Below, in pieces: positions 48,552 through 57,165 of a DNA stretch of 64,000 nucleotides (positions within the stretch are counted from its first letter, which is position 1; every line of letters starts with the position of its first letter). The position numbers were made by a program, and so were the translations under genes. The notes beneath the pieces are model-generated. The model saw nothing but the letters and a program-made list of their open reading frames with translations, searched no databases and was not told the DNA's origin. This DNA is from Bacteroidota bacterium (lineage in GTDB: Bacteria > Bacteroidota > Bacteroidia > AKYH767-A > OLB10): NCBI GenBank assembly GCA_016722525.1, contig JADKJB010000010.1, forward strand, positions 62,001-126,000, given 5' to 3'.

Positions 48552-49742
48552 TCATTTCTCACTGCCGGGTAAATTGGCACTTTCTGTCATATCAAAAACG
48601 GCCTTAAAAATAGCTTCTTCAGTACTGTCAAACTCCATTCCCCTGCGTTTAAAAACTTGTCTCGCAAGATCCTTGGCCTTATCCAATTTAAATCTGGAAG
48701 CGTCTTCAAAACCGCCCCAGGAAAAAGAAGGAATATATTTTGGTGGAAAACCAGGTCCGAAAATATTGGAGCTTACCCCAACTACTGTTCCTGTGTTAAA
48801 CATGGTATTGATACCACATTTGGAATGATCACCCATAAACAATCCACAAAATTTAAGATGGGTGCTCACCATTTCTTGCTTTGCGAAACTATAAACCTGA
48901 ACATCCGAATAGTTGTTTTTAAGATTTGAATTATTGGTATCGGCGCCCAGATTACACCATTCGCCAATTACTGAATTTCCCAGAAAACCATCATGTGCTT
49001 TATTGGAATATCCAAAGAGTATGGAATTGCTTACTTCTCCGCCAACTTTACAATGGGGCCCAATCGTTGTTGCTCCATAAATTTTTGCACTCATTTTGAG
49101 TGTGGCTTTTTCGCATAGTGCTAAAGGTCCGCGTATGGTACATCCTTCCATCACTTCAGCTCCTTTTCCAATATAAACAGGTCCGGTGGAAGCATTAATA
49201 ATTGCACATTCTACTACTGCACCTGCTTCAAGGAAAACATTTTCAGGTGAAATTATTTTGTTTGTTGAACTTATTGGAGCTGATTTTCTTCCGGATGTTA
49301 CAAGAGTAAATTGTTCACGTATAACAGCGTCAGCCAATGTGAAAATATCCCAGTTATTAGATAGGATATGAACCTTTCCTTTGAATTCAATATCTCGAAA
49401 CTTGCCGTATGGTGAAGTAGGGTCAGGCCAGCCCTCTGCGAAAGCGGTCAAAGGAATGCCTTTTGATAGCAAGCGCTGTCCTAATTTTAAAGAACGAGTA
49501 GCATCAACCAATTCTTGTGTGGGTATAACTGAACCGTTGATAAATAAATTTTCGGTTTCTTTCCAGGCAGGAAATTTCTTGACCAGGTAATCTTCAGTAA
49601 CGGAGGAGGATTGTGTTTCCAGTAATAGCTCCCAATGCTGCCTGTTTGTCAGTATGCCTATTCTGATGTCTGCTACCGGTCGTGTAAAGGTGAATGGAAG
49701 CAGCGATTTCCTGTTAAAATCAAATAAAACGGTATTTGTCAT
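48552..49742 (-). CDS. GlmU-like putative sugar nucleotidyltransferase/acetyltransferase (alternative bacterial GlmU type)
   Basis: An intact 396-residue protein. The start MTNTVLFDFNRKSLLPFTFT lacks the usual GxGTRM pyrophosphorylase loop. The central part is a left-handed beta-helix with hexapeptide repeats (AVVECAIINASTGPVYIGKG, GCTIRGPLALCEKATLKMSA). The C-terminus has SFSWGGFEDASRFKLDKAKD. This matches the family described as alternative GlmU, which replaces typical GlmU in Bacteroidota; it is thought to make UDP-GlcNAc for peptidoglycan, though the reaction is less well tested. It is downstream of rpL31 on the same strand, about 100 bases away, with the L31 terminator between. Confidence 0.85.
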   Translation of the reverse strand: MTNTVLFDFNRKSLLPFTFTRPVADIRIGILTNRQHWELLLETQSSSVTEDYLVKKFPAWKETENLFINGSVIPTQELVDATRSLKLGQRLLSKGIPLTAFAEGWPDPTSPYGKFRDIEFKGKVHILSNNWDIFTLADAVIREQFTLVTSGRKSAPISSTNKIISPENVFLEAGAVVECAIINASTGPVYIGKGAEVMEGCTIRGPLALCEKATLKMSAKIYGATTIGPHCKVGGEVSNSILFGYSNKAHDGFLGNSVIGEWCNLGADTNNSNLKNNYSDVQVYSFAKQEMVSTHLKFCGLFMGDHSKCGINTMFNTGTVVGVSSNIFGPGFPPKYIPSFSWGGFEDASRFKLDKAKDLARQVFKRRGMEFDSTEEAIFKAVFDMTESANLPGSEK

Positions 49743-49788
49743 AGAGAATCATCTTTTCTTCAATTCACGAATTCAAAAATATAAATTT

Positions 49789-49814
49789 AAAAAAAAAGTC
49801 CCTTGTAGGGGACT
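49789..49814 (-). terminator. Intrinsic terminator after rpmE2
   Basis: On the minus strand, AGTCCC and GGGACT arms (plus-strand 49808-49813 and 49797-49802) around a short loop, followed by nine T. It lies 30 bases after the L31 stop. Confidence 0.8.
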
Positions 49815-49843
49815 CTTTATAATAATATATCGCCTTCCGAAAA

Positions 49844-50119
49844 TTATTTTTCTGAATTTTCGTTCTTCTCAACGTGCTTTTTGTAACGGTTACGGAATTT
49901 GTCGACACGACCTGCTGTATCAACCAATTTCATTTTGCCGGTATAAAAAGGATGTGACATATGAGAGATTTCTAACTTTATTAAAGGGTATTCTTTTCCA
50001 TCTTCCCAAACAACAGTGTCTTTGGTTTCAACAGTGGAACGGCTCATAAACGAATAGTCACAGGAAATATCCTTAAATATGACCATTCTGTAATTCTTTG
50101 GGTGTAGATCCTTTTTCAT
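49844..50119 (-). CDS. rpmE2: 50S ribosomal protein L31 type B
   Basis: 91 residues. MKKDLHPKNYRMVIFKDISC is the type B start, with SRSTVETKDTVVWEDGKEYP, and the C-terminal block ISHMSHPFYTGKMKLVDTAG then GRVDKFRNRYKKH. The zinc-binding Cys pairs of type A L31 are absent, as expected for the zinc-independent form. Start at 50119 is chosen over codons further upstream because the family begins MKKDLHP. It binds the 50S subunit near the central protuberance. It is monocistronic, with its own terminator. Confidence 0.96.
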   Translation of the reverse strand: MKKDLHPKNYRMVIFKDISCDYSFMSRSTVETKDTVVWEDGKEYPLIKLEISHMSHPFYTGKMKLVDTAGRVDKFRNRYKKHVEKNENSEK

Positions 50120-50279
50120 AACTCTGATTTTAAAAACGGAGTGCAAAGATAGGGTAAAGTCATTAAAAGTCAAAATAAAAGGTTGAAATTCTTTATTTTA
50201 ACTCCTTCCAAAGCTATATGTTTGGAAATCAATCTTAAAACACAATAAAATTTGTGGTGTAAGGTTCTATGGTTGTATT

Positions 50280-50287
50280 TATCTTTG
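50280..50287 (+). promoter_or_regulatory. Candidate -7 element, leaderless or near-leaderless start
   Basis: TATCTTTG, an exact TAnnTTTG match whose last base is four bases before the ATG of the lipoprotein at 50292, so transcription would start at or just inside the first codons. No good -33 element at normal spacing. Confidence 0.4.
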
Positions 50288-50291
50288 CAAC

Positions 50292-51752
50292 ATGCATTTA
50301 ACCCTGAAATATCTTGCTTCTTTTTTCTTTTTCTTTCTCCTGATAATTGGCATTTCTTCCTGTAAAAAAGATGAAATCCTGACTGATTCCTCTGTCAAGT
50401 TGGAGTTTTCCACAGATACCATAATGTTCGACACGGTTTTTTCCAGTCTCGGTTCAACCACTAAGCAATTGAAAATTTATAATAGGAATAACCGGCCAAT
50501 TCGCATTTCATCGATCCGTCTCGCTGGCGGTGCGCCCTCCACCTTCAGGTTAAATGTAGATGGTATTCCCGGGAAATCCTTCTTCGATGTTGAAATACCT
50601 GAAAAGGATAGCCTGTTCGTTTTTGTAGAGGTAACCGTCAATCCCAATGGTCAGTTAACTCCTTTCATATTTCAGGATTCCATTCTTTTTGAAATCAATG
50701 GCAATAAGCAAGATGTTGATCTTGTCGCTTTTGGTCAAAATGCCCGATTTATAGTTGCTGATAAGTTTGTGACAGCCGGTTCTTCAGCTATTCCTTATGC
50801 TTTGCTCGACACTCAATTAAATGCAACTATTACTTGGGACAATGTACTTCCATATGTGATTTGGGGAGGTTATGCCTTGGTGGATTCATCGCAAACACTT
50901 ATAATTCAGCCAGGTACAAAAATTTATTTTGGAAATAGTGCAGGTATTTGGGTTTACAGAGGAGGAACTATTAAAGTTTTAGGAACTGTTAACGATCCTG
51001 TTAAAATGAAAGGGGTTAGATTAGAATCCTATTATCAGGACATTCCCGGGCAATGGGATCGTGTTTGGATTAATGAGGGTAGTACCAATAATGAGATTAA
51101 TTATGCTGAAATTTCAAATGGTTTTATCGGGGTGCATGCCGATACGCCTTTCGATACTTCAGATGCCAAAAAATTGATGATCAGAAACACTATTATTAAA
51201 AATATGAGTGGTTTTGGAATTTTATCTCGCTATTATAAAATCGAAGTAAAAAACACGCTTATAGCCAGATGTGGTCAATATGCATTTCTTGCAGAAGGTG
51301 GTGAGTGTGAATTCCGTCATTGCACCCTTGCTAATTACTGGAATGACGGCCAGCGCAATACTCCCTCTGTGTCCCTTCGTGATTATACAATTTCTGGTGC
51401 AAACGCCTTCAATTATAAACTTAGAAAAGCCAACTTTTTCAATTGCATCATTTGGGGAAATAACGATGAGGAATATGAAATCGGATATGAATTTGGTAAT
51501 GACACTATCGAAAGTTTTAATCATGTTTTATTGAAAACAGAATTGAATCTTTCAGCTCCATATTATACCAACATGATTTTGAATCAGAATCCTCAATTTG
51601 TGAATTTCTCAGAGGATGATTATCAATTACAATCAATTTCGCCTGCTGTTAATGCAGGTGACCCTGCTTTTATTGATGCCGATCTTATCAATGATCTTTT
51701 AAATTATACTCGTGATGCATCACCCGATTTGGGCGCGTATGAGTTTCATTAA
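50292..51752 (+). CDS. Lipoprotein with right-handed parallel beta-helix and choice-of-anchor Q-like end
   Basis: An intact 486-residue protein. A lipoprotein signal (FFFFFLLIIGISSCKKDEI, Cys near residue 24) is followed by an Ig-like N-terminal domain (about 35-150; LKIYNRNNRPIRISSIRLAG). The main part is a beta-helix of tandem turns (IYFGNSAGIWVYRGGTIKVL, KLMIRNTIIKNMSGFGILSR, CEFRHCTLANYW). The end SPAVNAGDPAF then DASPDLGAYEF is a signature seen in choice-of-anchor Q proteins. Presumably on the outer membrane surface. Beta-helix folds occur in polysaccharide lyases and adhesins, but no catalytic residues can be named here. Own transcript; divergent from rpmE2. Confidence 0.8.
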   Translation: MHLTLKYLASFFFFFLLIIGISSCKKDEILTDSSVKLEFSTDTIMFDTVFSSLGSTTKQLKIYNRNNRPIRISSIRLAGGAPSTFRLNVDGIPGKSFFDVEIPEKDSLFVFVEVTVNPNGQLTPFIFQDSILFEINGNKQDVDLVAFGQNARFIVADKFVTAGSSAIPYALLDTQLNATITWDNVLPYVIWGGYALVDSSQTLIIQPGTKIYFGNSAGIWVYRGGTIKVLGTVNDPVKMKGVRLESYYQDIPGQWDRVWINEGSTNNEINYAEISNGFIGVHADTPFDTSDAKKLMIRNTIIKNMSGFGILSRYYKIEVKNTLIARCGQYAFLAEGGECEFRHCTLANYWNDGQRNTPSVSLRDYTISGANAFNYKLRKANFFNCIIWGNNDEEYEIGYEFGNDTIESFNHVLLKTELNLSAPYYTNMILNQNPQFVNFSEDDYQLQSISPAVNAGDPAFIDADLINDLLNYTRDASPDLGAYEFH

Positions 51753-51850
51753 AGTTGCTCTTTGATATTAACGATTGCTATTTTTTTACAAAAGCGAATT
51801 TATTTCAGTTAAAACAAATAGTTGTACTAAAATTGGTATCATATATTTTC

Positions 51851-52876
51851 TCATGATAACCCTGATAGAAACTCCATCGTATCTACTCCATCTGCGTAGT
51901 CAAAAATTGATGGGAACTGAGCTTGTCCCGGTTTTACATAGCCTTTTTTACTAACAACGCATTGCATTTCGTTTTCAATTTCCTTGAGTTTATTAGAGAG
52001 ATCTGCTTCGTCGGTATAAAATTCGTAATTCAATACACTCACTGGTGTAGATAATTCCTTGTCTTCTTTTAAAATCAGAAAATTATTTGTCAAAAAAGGT
52101 TTTCGATTCATCAAAAATAATGTTTGGTGGTAATCGAAATTGTTCATGTATTTCGTGTGTTGCATAATGCTGCTATAACTGACCATGTTATTGAAAAATT
52201 CATTGAATGAATAACCCAACGGCACATATAACTTAGAAACATTTCTGCATCCTAAACCAAAATACGTGAAGATGTCTCTCCCTAACAATATAAAATCAAA
52301 TTCATTTTCGTCACCGGTTATTATTGCAGCTGAATTCCTGTTTTTGCGGAATATATGCGGTTTGTTACCAAAATAATATTCAAAATACCTCGACGTATTA
52401 TTGCTGCCGGTGGCAATTACTGCATCTATATTTTTAAGTTGATCAGAAATTTTAAACGACTGTTGCATTTCAGGAAGCAATGAAAAATAAATTTTTGCAA
52501 TATAAGGTAGAAGGAACTTGTCGGAACCCGAAAGTTTGGCGATTAAATTATTCCCGGATAGAAGTACACAAAGAAAATCATGAAATCCTGCAAGAGGAAT
52601 GTTACCAGCCATGATTACTCCAACATCTTTTGGCGTTCCAGCCTTTTCAGGATAAGCATTGCTCCATTTTTCAAGCATTTCAGGCTCCAGCAGGGTGATG
52701 ATACCCTTCAACGATGTTATTTGTTCGTTTCGCGTAAACCAGGGATTATTAATCTCAGATAAATGAGCTACATTTTCGAATTCTTCCCGCCATTTACTGG
52801 TTGATTCACTTTCAAGTAGTTGAATCAGTATCTTTTGTGTTTCGCCCCAGGCCGCTAATTTTTGTGTGCGTGTCAT
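51851..52876 (-). CDS. LuxC-type acyl-CoA reductase
   Basis: An intact 341-residue protein of the acyl-CoA reductase (LuxC) family. GVIMAGNIPLAGFHDFLCVL is near residue 90, with IATGSNNTSRYFEYYFGN (nucleotide-binding region). The catalytic Cys lies in FTYFGLGCRNVSKLYVPLGY. These enzymes reduce activated fatty acids to aldehydes with NADPH. No luxAB is nearby, so this is not a bioluminescence locus; in Bacteroidota the gene is a common neighbour of a 4Fe-4S ferredoxin, as here, 92 bases away and divergent. Substrate chain length and cellular role are not known. Confidence 0.88.
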   Translation of the reverse strand: MTRTQKLAAWGETQKILIQLLESESTSKWREEFENVAHLSEINNPWFTRNEQITSLKGIITLLEPEMLEKWSNAYPEKAGTPKDVGVIMAGNIPLAGFHDFLCVLLSGNNLIAKLSGSDKFLLPYIAKIYFSLLPEMQQSFKISDQLKNIDAVIATGSNNTSRYFEYYFGNKPHIFRKNRNSAAIITGDENEFDFILLGRDIFTYFGLGCRNVSKLYVPLGYSFNEFFNNMVSYSSIMQHTKYMNNFDYHQTLFLMNRKPFLTNNFLILKEDKELSTPVSVLNYEFYTDEADLSNKLKEIENEMQCVVSKKGYVKPGQAQFPSIFDYADGVDTMEFLSGLS

Positions 52877-52918
52877 TCAAATTTTATCAGGATATTTTTA
52901 AAACGAAACTTTTCTCTT

Positions 52919-52926
52919 TATCTTTG
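52919..52926 (+). promoter_or_regulatory. Candidate -7 element upstream of the ferredoxin gene
   Basis: TATCTTTG, an exact match to TAnnTTTG, in the luxC-ferredoxin divergent region, 42 bases before the ferredoxin ATG. Confidence 0.45.
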
Positions 52927-52968
52927 TGTTCAAATCAGACTTCAAAATTATAACTAAAAGAAAGAATT

Positions 52969-53316
52969 ATGGCCATTAAAATAACCGACGAGTGCATTAA
53001 TTGTGGAGCCTGTGAGCCCGAATGCCCTAATAACGCCATCTATGAGGGTGGTGCTGAATGGAGATTTTCAGACGGAACTAGTGTTAAAGGAATGTTTAAT
53101 AAGCTGGATGGAACTCAAATTGATGCCAGTGCATCTCAAACACCGGTTTCCATGGATATATATTACATCGTTTCTGATAAGTGTACAGAATGTGTAGGGT
53201 TTCATGATGAACCTCAATGTGCTGCAGTTTGTCCTGTCGATTGTTGTGTGGATGATGAGGATGTTCGCGAAAGCAAAGAAACGCTCGAAGCCAAAAAAGC
53301 GAGTATGCATAGTTAG
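52969..53316 (+). CDS. 4Fe-4S dicluster ferredoxin
   Basis: An intact 115-residue protein with two cluster sites. The first, CINCGACEPECPNNAIYEGG, is a standard CxxCxxCxxxCP. The second, KCTECVGFHDEPQCAAVCPV then DCC, has the longer insertion typical of 2[4Fe-4S] ferredoxins of the Chromatium type. It probably donates electrons at low potential, perhaps to the divergently transcribed acyl-CoA reductase or to another reductase; that link is inferred from repeated co-location in Bacteroidota. It has a good -7 promoter element and is followed by a strong terminator. Confidence 0.92.
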   Translation: MAIKITDECINCGACEPECPNNAIYEGGAEWRFSDGTSVKGMFNKLDGTQIDASASQTPVSMDIYYIVSDKCTECVGFHDEPQCAAVCPVDCCVDDEDVRESKETLEAKKASMHS

Positions 53317-53333
53317 TAGTTAAAAAATAGATG

Positions 53334-53370
53334 AAACTCCGTACCTTTAATCTGGTACGGAGTTTTTTTT
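53334..53370 (+). terminator. Intrinsic terminator after the ferredoxin gene
   Basis: Arms AAACTCCGTACC (53334-53345) and GGTACGGAGTTT (53354-53365), loop TTTAATCT, ending in a run of T to 53370. Confidence 0.92.
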
Positions 53371-53398
53371 AATAGTATTTTGAGTTTATTTGCGTTCT

Positions 53399-54265
53399 AT
53401 GAAAATGTTAAGATATTTCATGATTTTCTGTCTGCTAACTTTAGGGAATCTTGTGGCAAATTCACAGAAGTCCATCTTAACCATTGATTCCTTAATTTCT
53501 TCTGAAAAGTTGCTCAAGTCATTAGGTGATAGTATAATTAACGGAAGCACCGACTTTTCCCGGAATGGCGCCGCTGCAGAATTTAATCCCAGGTTTTTTG
53601 ATTTACTCGCTAACCCGGAAACTTTTAATTATCCTTTTGATTCTATAAAAACCGTTTCAATACTGAAGTCTCCTGATGGGTTAATGCGTATTTATACCTG
53701 GATAGTGCCCTCAAGAATTGAAGGAACCTTTAAGTATTATGGGGTTGTTCAGCGTATCAACATCAAAACCGGGGAAATGAAACTGATTGGCCTCGTTGAA
53801 TTAAAAAGTATTCCCGAAGAAGCTGAATTGGCAGAACTCAAATATGATACCTGGTTTGGTGCTATTTATTATGAAATTATTGAAAAAAATATTGGTAAGA
53901 ATAAGTATTACTTTTTGTTAGGTTGGCAGGGTAATGACCGACTTACTACCAGAAAATTAATTGACGTCATTTATTTCGACTCCTGGAACAACCTTACTTT
54001 TGGTGCTCCTGTTTTCAAGGACGAGACTAAGAAACTGAAGCAACGGGTAATTTTTGAATATACTACTGAAGCTGTGATGCTTTTGAGGTATGAAAAAAAG
54101 AAGAAAATGATTGTTTTTGACCATCTTTCACCTTCAAGTCCCTCACTCAAAGGCCAATATCGCTATTATGGACCCGATTTTACTTATGATGCCTATCATT
54201 TTAAAAAGGGTTTCTGGAATTATCGTAAAAACCTGGAGATGAGGAACTCCAATGATAGCAAATAA
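53399..54265 (+). CDS. Hypothetical exported protein conserved next to serC
   Basis: An intact protein of about 288 residues with a signal peptide (MKMLRYFMIFCLLTLGNLVA, likely cleaved after NSQ). The mature part is beta-rich: SILKSPDGLMRIYTWIVPSR, TWFGAIYYEIIEKNIGKNKY, YFLLGWQGNDRLTTRKLIDV, and the closing FDHLSPSSPSLKGQYRYYGP. I recognise no enzyme motif. The repeated mention of values of the YYFLLGW type suggests a single-domain periplasmic protein. Start 53399 (ATG) preferred over the TTG at 53390. It lies 76 bases upstream of serC and could share its transcript. Confidence 0.6.
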   Translation: MKMLRYFMIFCLLTLGNLVANSQKSILTIDSLISSEKLLKSLGDSIINGSTDFSRNGAAAEFNPRFFDLLANPETFNYPFDSIKTVSILKSPDGLMRIYTWIVPSRIEGTFKYYGVVQRINIKTGEMKLIGLVELKSIPEEAELAELKYDTWFGAIYYEIIEKNIGKNKYYFLLGWQGNDRLTTRKLIDVIYFDSWNNLTFGAPVFKDETKKLKQRVIFEYTTEAVMLLRYEKKKKMIVFDHLSPSSPSLKGQYRYYGPDFTYDAYHFKKGFWNYRKNLEMRNSNDSK

Positions 54266-54341
54266 CACCTACAAATGTTAATTCAATTGGTTTTGCGTGA
54301 ATCAATTTTGTTTATTTGTAGTCTCTAAAAATCAGATCAAA

Positions 54342-55413
54342 ATGAAAAAACACAATTTTGGGGCCGGCCCAGGTATCTTACCGGCAGAAGCCTTAAAAAA
54401 ATCAGCTGAAGCAGTTTTGAATTTTAATGGAACTGGCTTGTCCTTACTTGAAATTTCTCATCGCAGTAAAGACTTTGATGCTGTTTTACAAAGAGCCAAA
54501 CAATTGGTAAGAGAATTATTGGGTGTGCCTGATAATTATTCTGTTTTATTTTTGCAGGGAGGGGGCCAGTACACAGTTCGCGATGGTGCCAATGAACTTG
54601 TTGCCGTTAAATGGGAAAGCTGCTTATGTGGAGTCAGGTGTTTGGGCTAATAAAGCAATTAAAGAGGCTAAACTTTTTGGAACAACCGAAGTTGTGGCTA
54701 CTTCAAAAGATAAAAACTTTTCCTATGTGCCTAAAAATTATAGTATCCCTAAAGATGCATCCTACCTGCATTTGACATCTAATAATACAATTTACGGAAC
54801 TCAAATCAAAGCCTATCCTGAATCTCCCATTCCTGTAGTTTGTGATATGTCGAGTGATATTTTTAGTAAACCGGTAGATGTCTCAAAATTTGATCTGATC
54901 TATGCCGGTGCTCAAAAAAACATGGGACCTGCAGGAGTGACTCTTGTTATTGTGAAAAATGATATTCTTGGAAAAACCGGAAGATCAAATCCTACTATGT
55001 TCGAATACCAAACTCATATTGATAGTGATTCACTTTATAATACACCACCGGTATTTCCTATTTATGTTTGTATGGCTACTCTGGAATGGTTACAATCAAT
55101 TGGTGGTGTTGCAGCTATTGAAAAAATAAATAATCAGAAAGCAGAAATGCTTTATTCTGAAATTGACTCTAATCCAATGTTTCAGGGAACTGCTGCTGCA
55201 GAAGACCGTTCTTTTATGAACGCTTGCTTCCTCTTAACTAACCCTGAGTTGGAAGATGATTTTAATAAAGTACTTAAAGAAAATGGAATTATTGGATTGA
55301 AAGGTCATCGTTCTGTTGGTGGTTTCAGAGCTTCTATGTATAACGCTCTTCCGTTGGAAAGTGTTAAAGTTCTTACAACAATTATGAAGGAGTTTGCTAT
55401 GCAAAAAGCTTGA
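54342..55413 (+). CDS. serC: Phosphoserine aminotransferase (one-base insertion)
   Basis: A PLP enzyme of serine (and pyridoxine) synthesis that converts 3-phosphohydroxypyruvate to phosphoserine. MKKHNFGAGPGILPAEALKK and SLLEISHRSKDFDAVL open it. The PLP Lys is in IYAGAQKNMGPAGVT, and GLKGHRSVGGFRASMYNALP closes it. At about 54558-54570 the sequence GGAGGGGGCC has one G too many; removing it restores GGASTQFAMVPMNLL. Otherwise two overlapping frames appear. About 356 residues, the normal size. serA follows 58 bases on; both enzymes of the pathway are together. Confidence 0.95.
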
Positions 55414-55471
55414 TGCTTGATGCGTTTTAAAACAACAATAGAGTTCAACTTATTACACTCAAAATAATTAT

Positions 55472-56439
55472 ATGATCCGAATTCTTGCCAATGATGGAAT
55501 TGATTCAGCTGGAAAAAAAATTTTTCTCGACGCGGGATTTGAAGTGGTGACAGATAAAATTTCTCAGGATAATCTTGTGACTGGATTGAAGGATTTTGAT
55601 GCTATCCTTGTGAGAAGTGCCACTCAGGTAAGAAAGGAACATGTGGACGCATGTCCAAATTTAAAACTGATTGGACGTGCAGGCGTTGGAATGGATAATA
55701 TTGATGTAATCTATGCCAGAGAAAAAGGATTGCATGTGGTGAATACTCCTGATGCCAGTTCGCAATCTGTTGCTGAACTTGTTTTTGCACATTTGTTCAC
55801 CATGACGAGGTTTCTGCATGACTCAAACAGAAAAATGCCGCTGTGTGAAAATAAGGAACAGTTTGATTTACTTAAGAAAAAATATTCATCAGGAATTGAA
55901 CTTAAAGGGAAAACATTAGGGATTATTGGATTTGGTAAGATCGGTCAGAATGTGGCCAGAATGGCTCTTGGTTTGGGAATGAAAGTTTTGCCATTTAAAT
56001 TGAATGCAGTTGATGTTAAAATCGAAATCGACTTTTTTCAAACACACAGTAATGCATCCCTAATGGTGACTATGAAATGTGTGCCTTTTGAAGAGCTCTT
56101 AAGTACCAGTGATTTTATTACTTTACATGTTCCTTACCTAAAGGAGCTCCTCCCGTAATTTCTAAAAAGGAACTCGATCTGATGAAGAATGGTGTTGGAA
56201 TCGTTAATACTGCCCGGGGTGGAGTAGTAGTAGAACAGGATCTTATTGATGCATTAAATACCGGTAAAGTGGGTTACGCTGCGCTTGATGTTTTTGATGG
56301 CGAACCGTTAATTCGTAAAGACCTCAGAGAGCATCCGAATGTTTCACTTTCTCCTCACATTGGAGGATCGACTAAAGAAGCACAGGAAAGAATTGGAATT
56401 GAACTAGCAAATAAAGTGGTGCAATTATTTAAATCCTGA
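55472..56439 (+). CDS. serA: D-3-phosphoglycerate dehydrogenase, short form (one frame break)
   Basis: The NAD-dependent first enzyme of serine synthesis. MIRILANDGIDSAGKKIFLD, then LIGRAGVGMDNIDVIYAREK, the Rossmann motif LGIIGFGKIGQNVARMALGL, and the catalytic Arg/Glu/His regions (NTARGGVVVEQDLIDALN, LDVFDGEP, SPHIGGSTKEAQERIG). The frame breaks near 56145: adding one base at CCTAAAGG restores the KGAPPVISKKELDLM region. About 322 residues; it lacks the C-terminal ACT domain, so serine feedback control by that domain is absent. Downstream of serC. Confidence 0.93.
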
Positions 56440-56545
56440 AAATTTCTATAATAGGCGAATTGGTTAATTCGGTGATCGCTTCATGCAAATGGTAAAATAG
56501 GTTGTACTACGTGGTATTCTGTAAATGCCACTTTTTAATTAAACA

Positions 56546-57046
56546 ATGGAAATTAATTTACGGCCCTGGAATATTTCTGACCTTGACAATCTGGTTAAGT
56601 TTGGAAATAATTTCAAAATTGCATCCAATCTCACGGATACTTTTCCCTATCCTTTGACTTATGAAGCCGGAACAAATTTTATCACTAAAGTCAGTGCCGA
56701 TTCTCCTGCAAAAGTTTTTGCCGTTGTATTCAATGGCGATGCCATTGGTTCAATTGGCTTGTTTCCACAAAGTGATATTTTCAAAAAGAATGCCGAGCTG
56801 GGATATTGGATTGCTGAACCCTATTGGGGGAAAGGTATTGCTACAAAGGCTATACTTTTAATAGTCGATTATGGTTTTAAAACTTTTGACTTGACACGTA
56901 TTTTTGCCAGGCCTTTCGGCTCAAATAGGGCTTCCGCCAAAGCTCTTGAAAAAGCCGGTTTTTCCCTGGAGGCAAGATTGAAAAATACTATTTTTAAAAA
57001 TGGTGTTTTTCAGGATGAATTAATTTTTGGTATTCTGAACCATTAA
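56546..57046 (+). CDS. GNAT family N-acetyltransferase
   Basis: An intact 166-residue acetyltransferase. LRPWNISDLDNLVKF is a common GNAT_3 start. GSIGLFPQSDIFKKNAELGY leads to WIAEPYWGKGIATKAILLIV (acetyl-CoA pyrophosphate loop G-K-G-I-A-T), and ARPFGSNRASAKALEKAGFS is the typical end. Similar to RimJ/RimL-type and small-molecule acetyltransferases. The substrate is unknown. Own start 106 bases after serA; probably not translationally coupled. Confidence 0.85.
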   Translation: MEINLRPWNISDLDNLVKFGNNFKIASNLTDTFPYPLTYEAGTNFITKVSADSPAKVFAVVFNGDAIGSIGLFPQSDIFKKNAELGYWIAEPYWGKGIATKAILLIVDYGFKTFDLTRIFARPFGSNRASAKALEKAGFSLEARLKNTIFKNGVFQDELIFGILNH

Positions 57047-57165
57047 TTGTAGCGCGAATGAGATGAATCAGCTTTTTCTTCTGATTTGCAAAAATATTGA
57101 ATCTATCTACTTGCCCTTCTGCATAAAAATTTATTACTTTACACACTCAATATTAAATTTGTATT

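Noticed and set aside
51851..53316. Bioluminescence (lux) locus
   Set aside because: Only a LuxC-type reductase is present; no luciferase, LuxD or LuxE follows. The family is widespread outside light emission.
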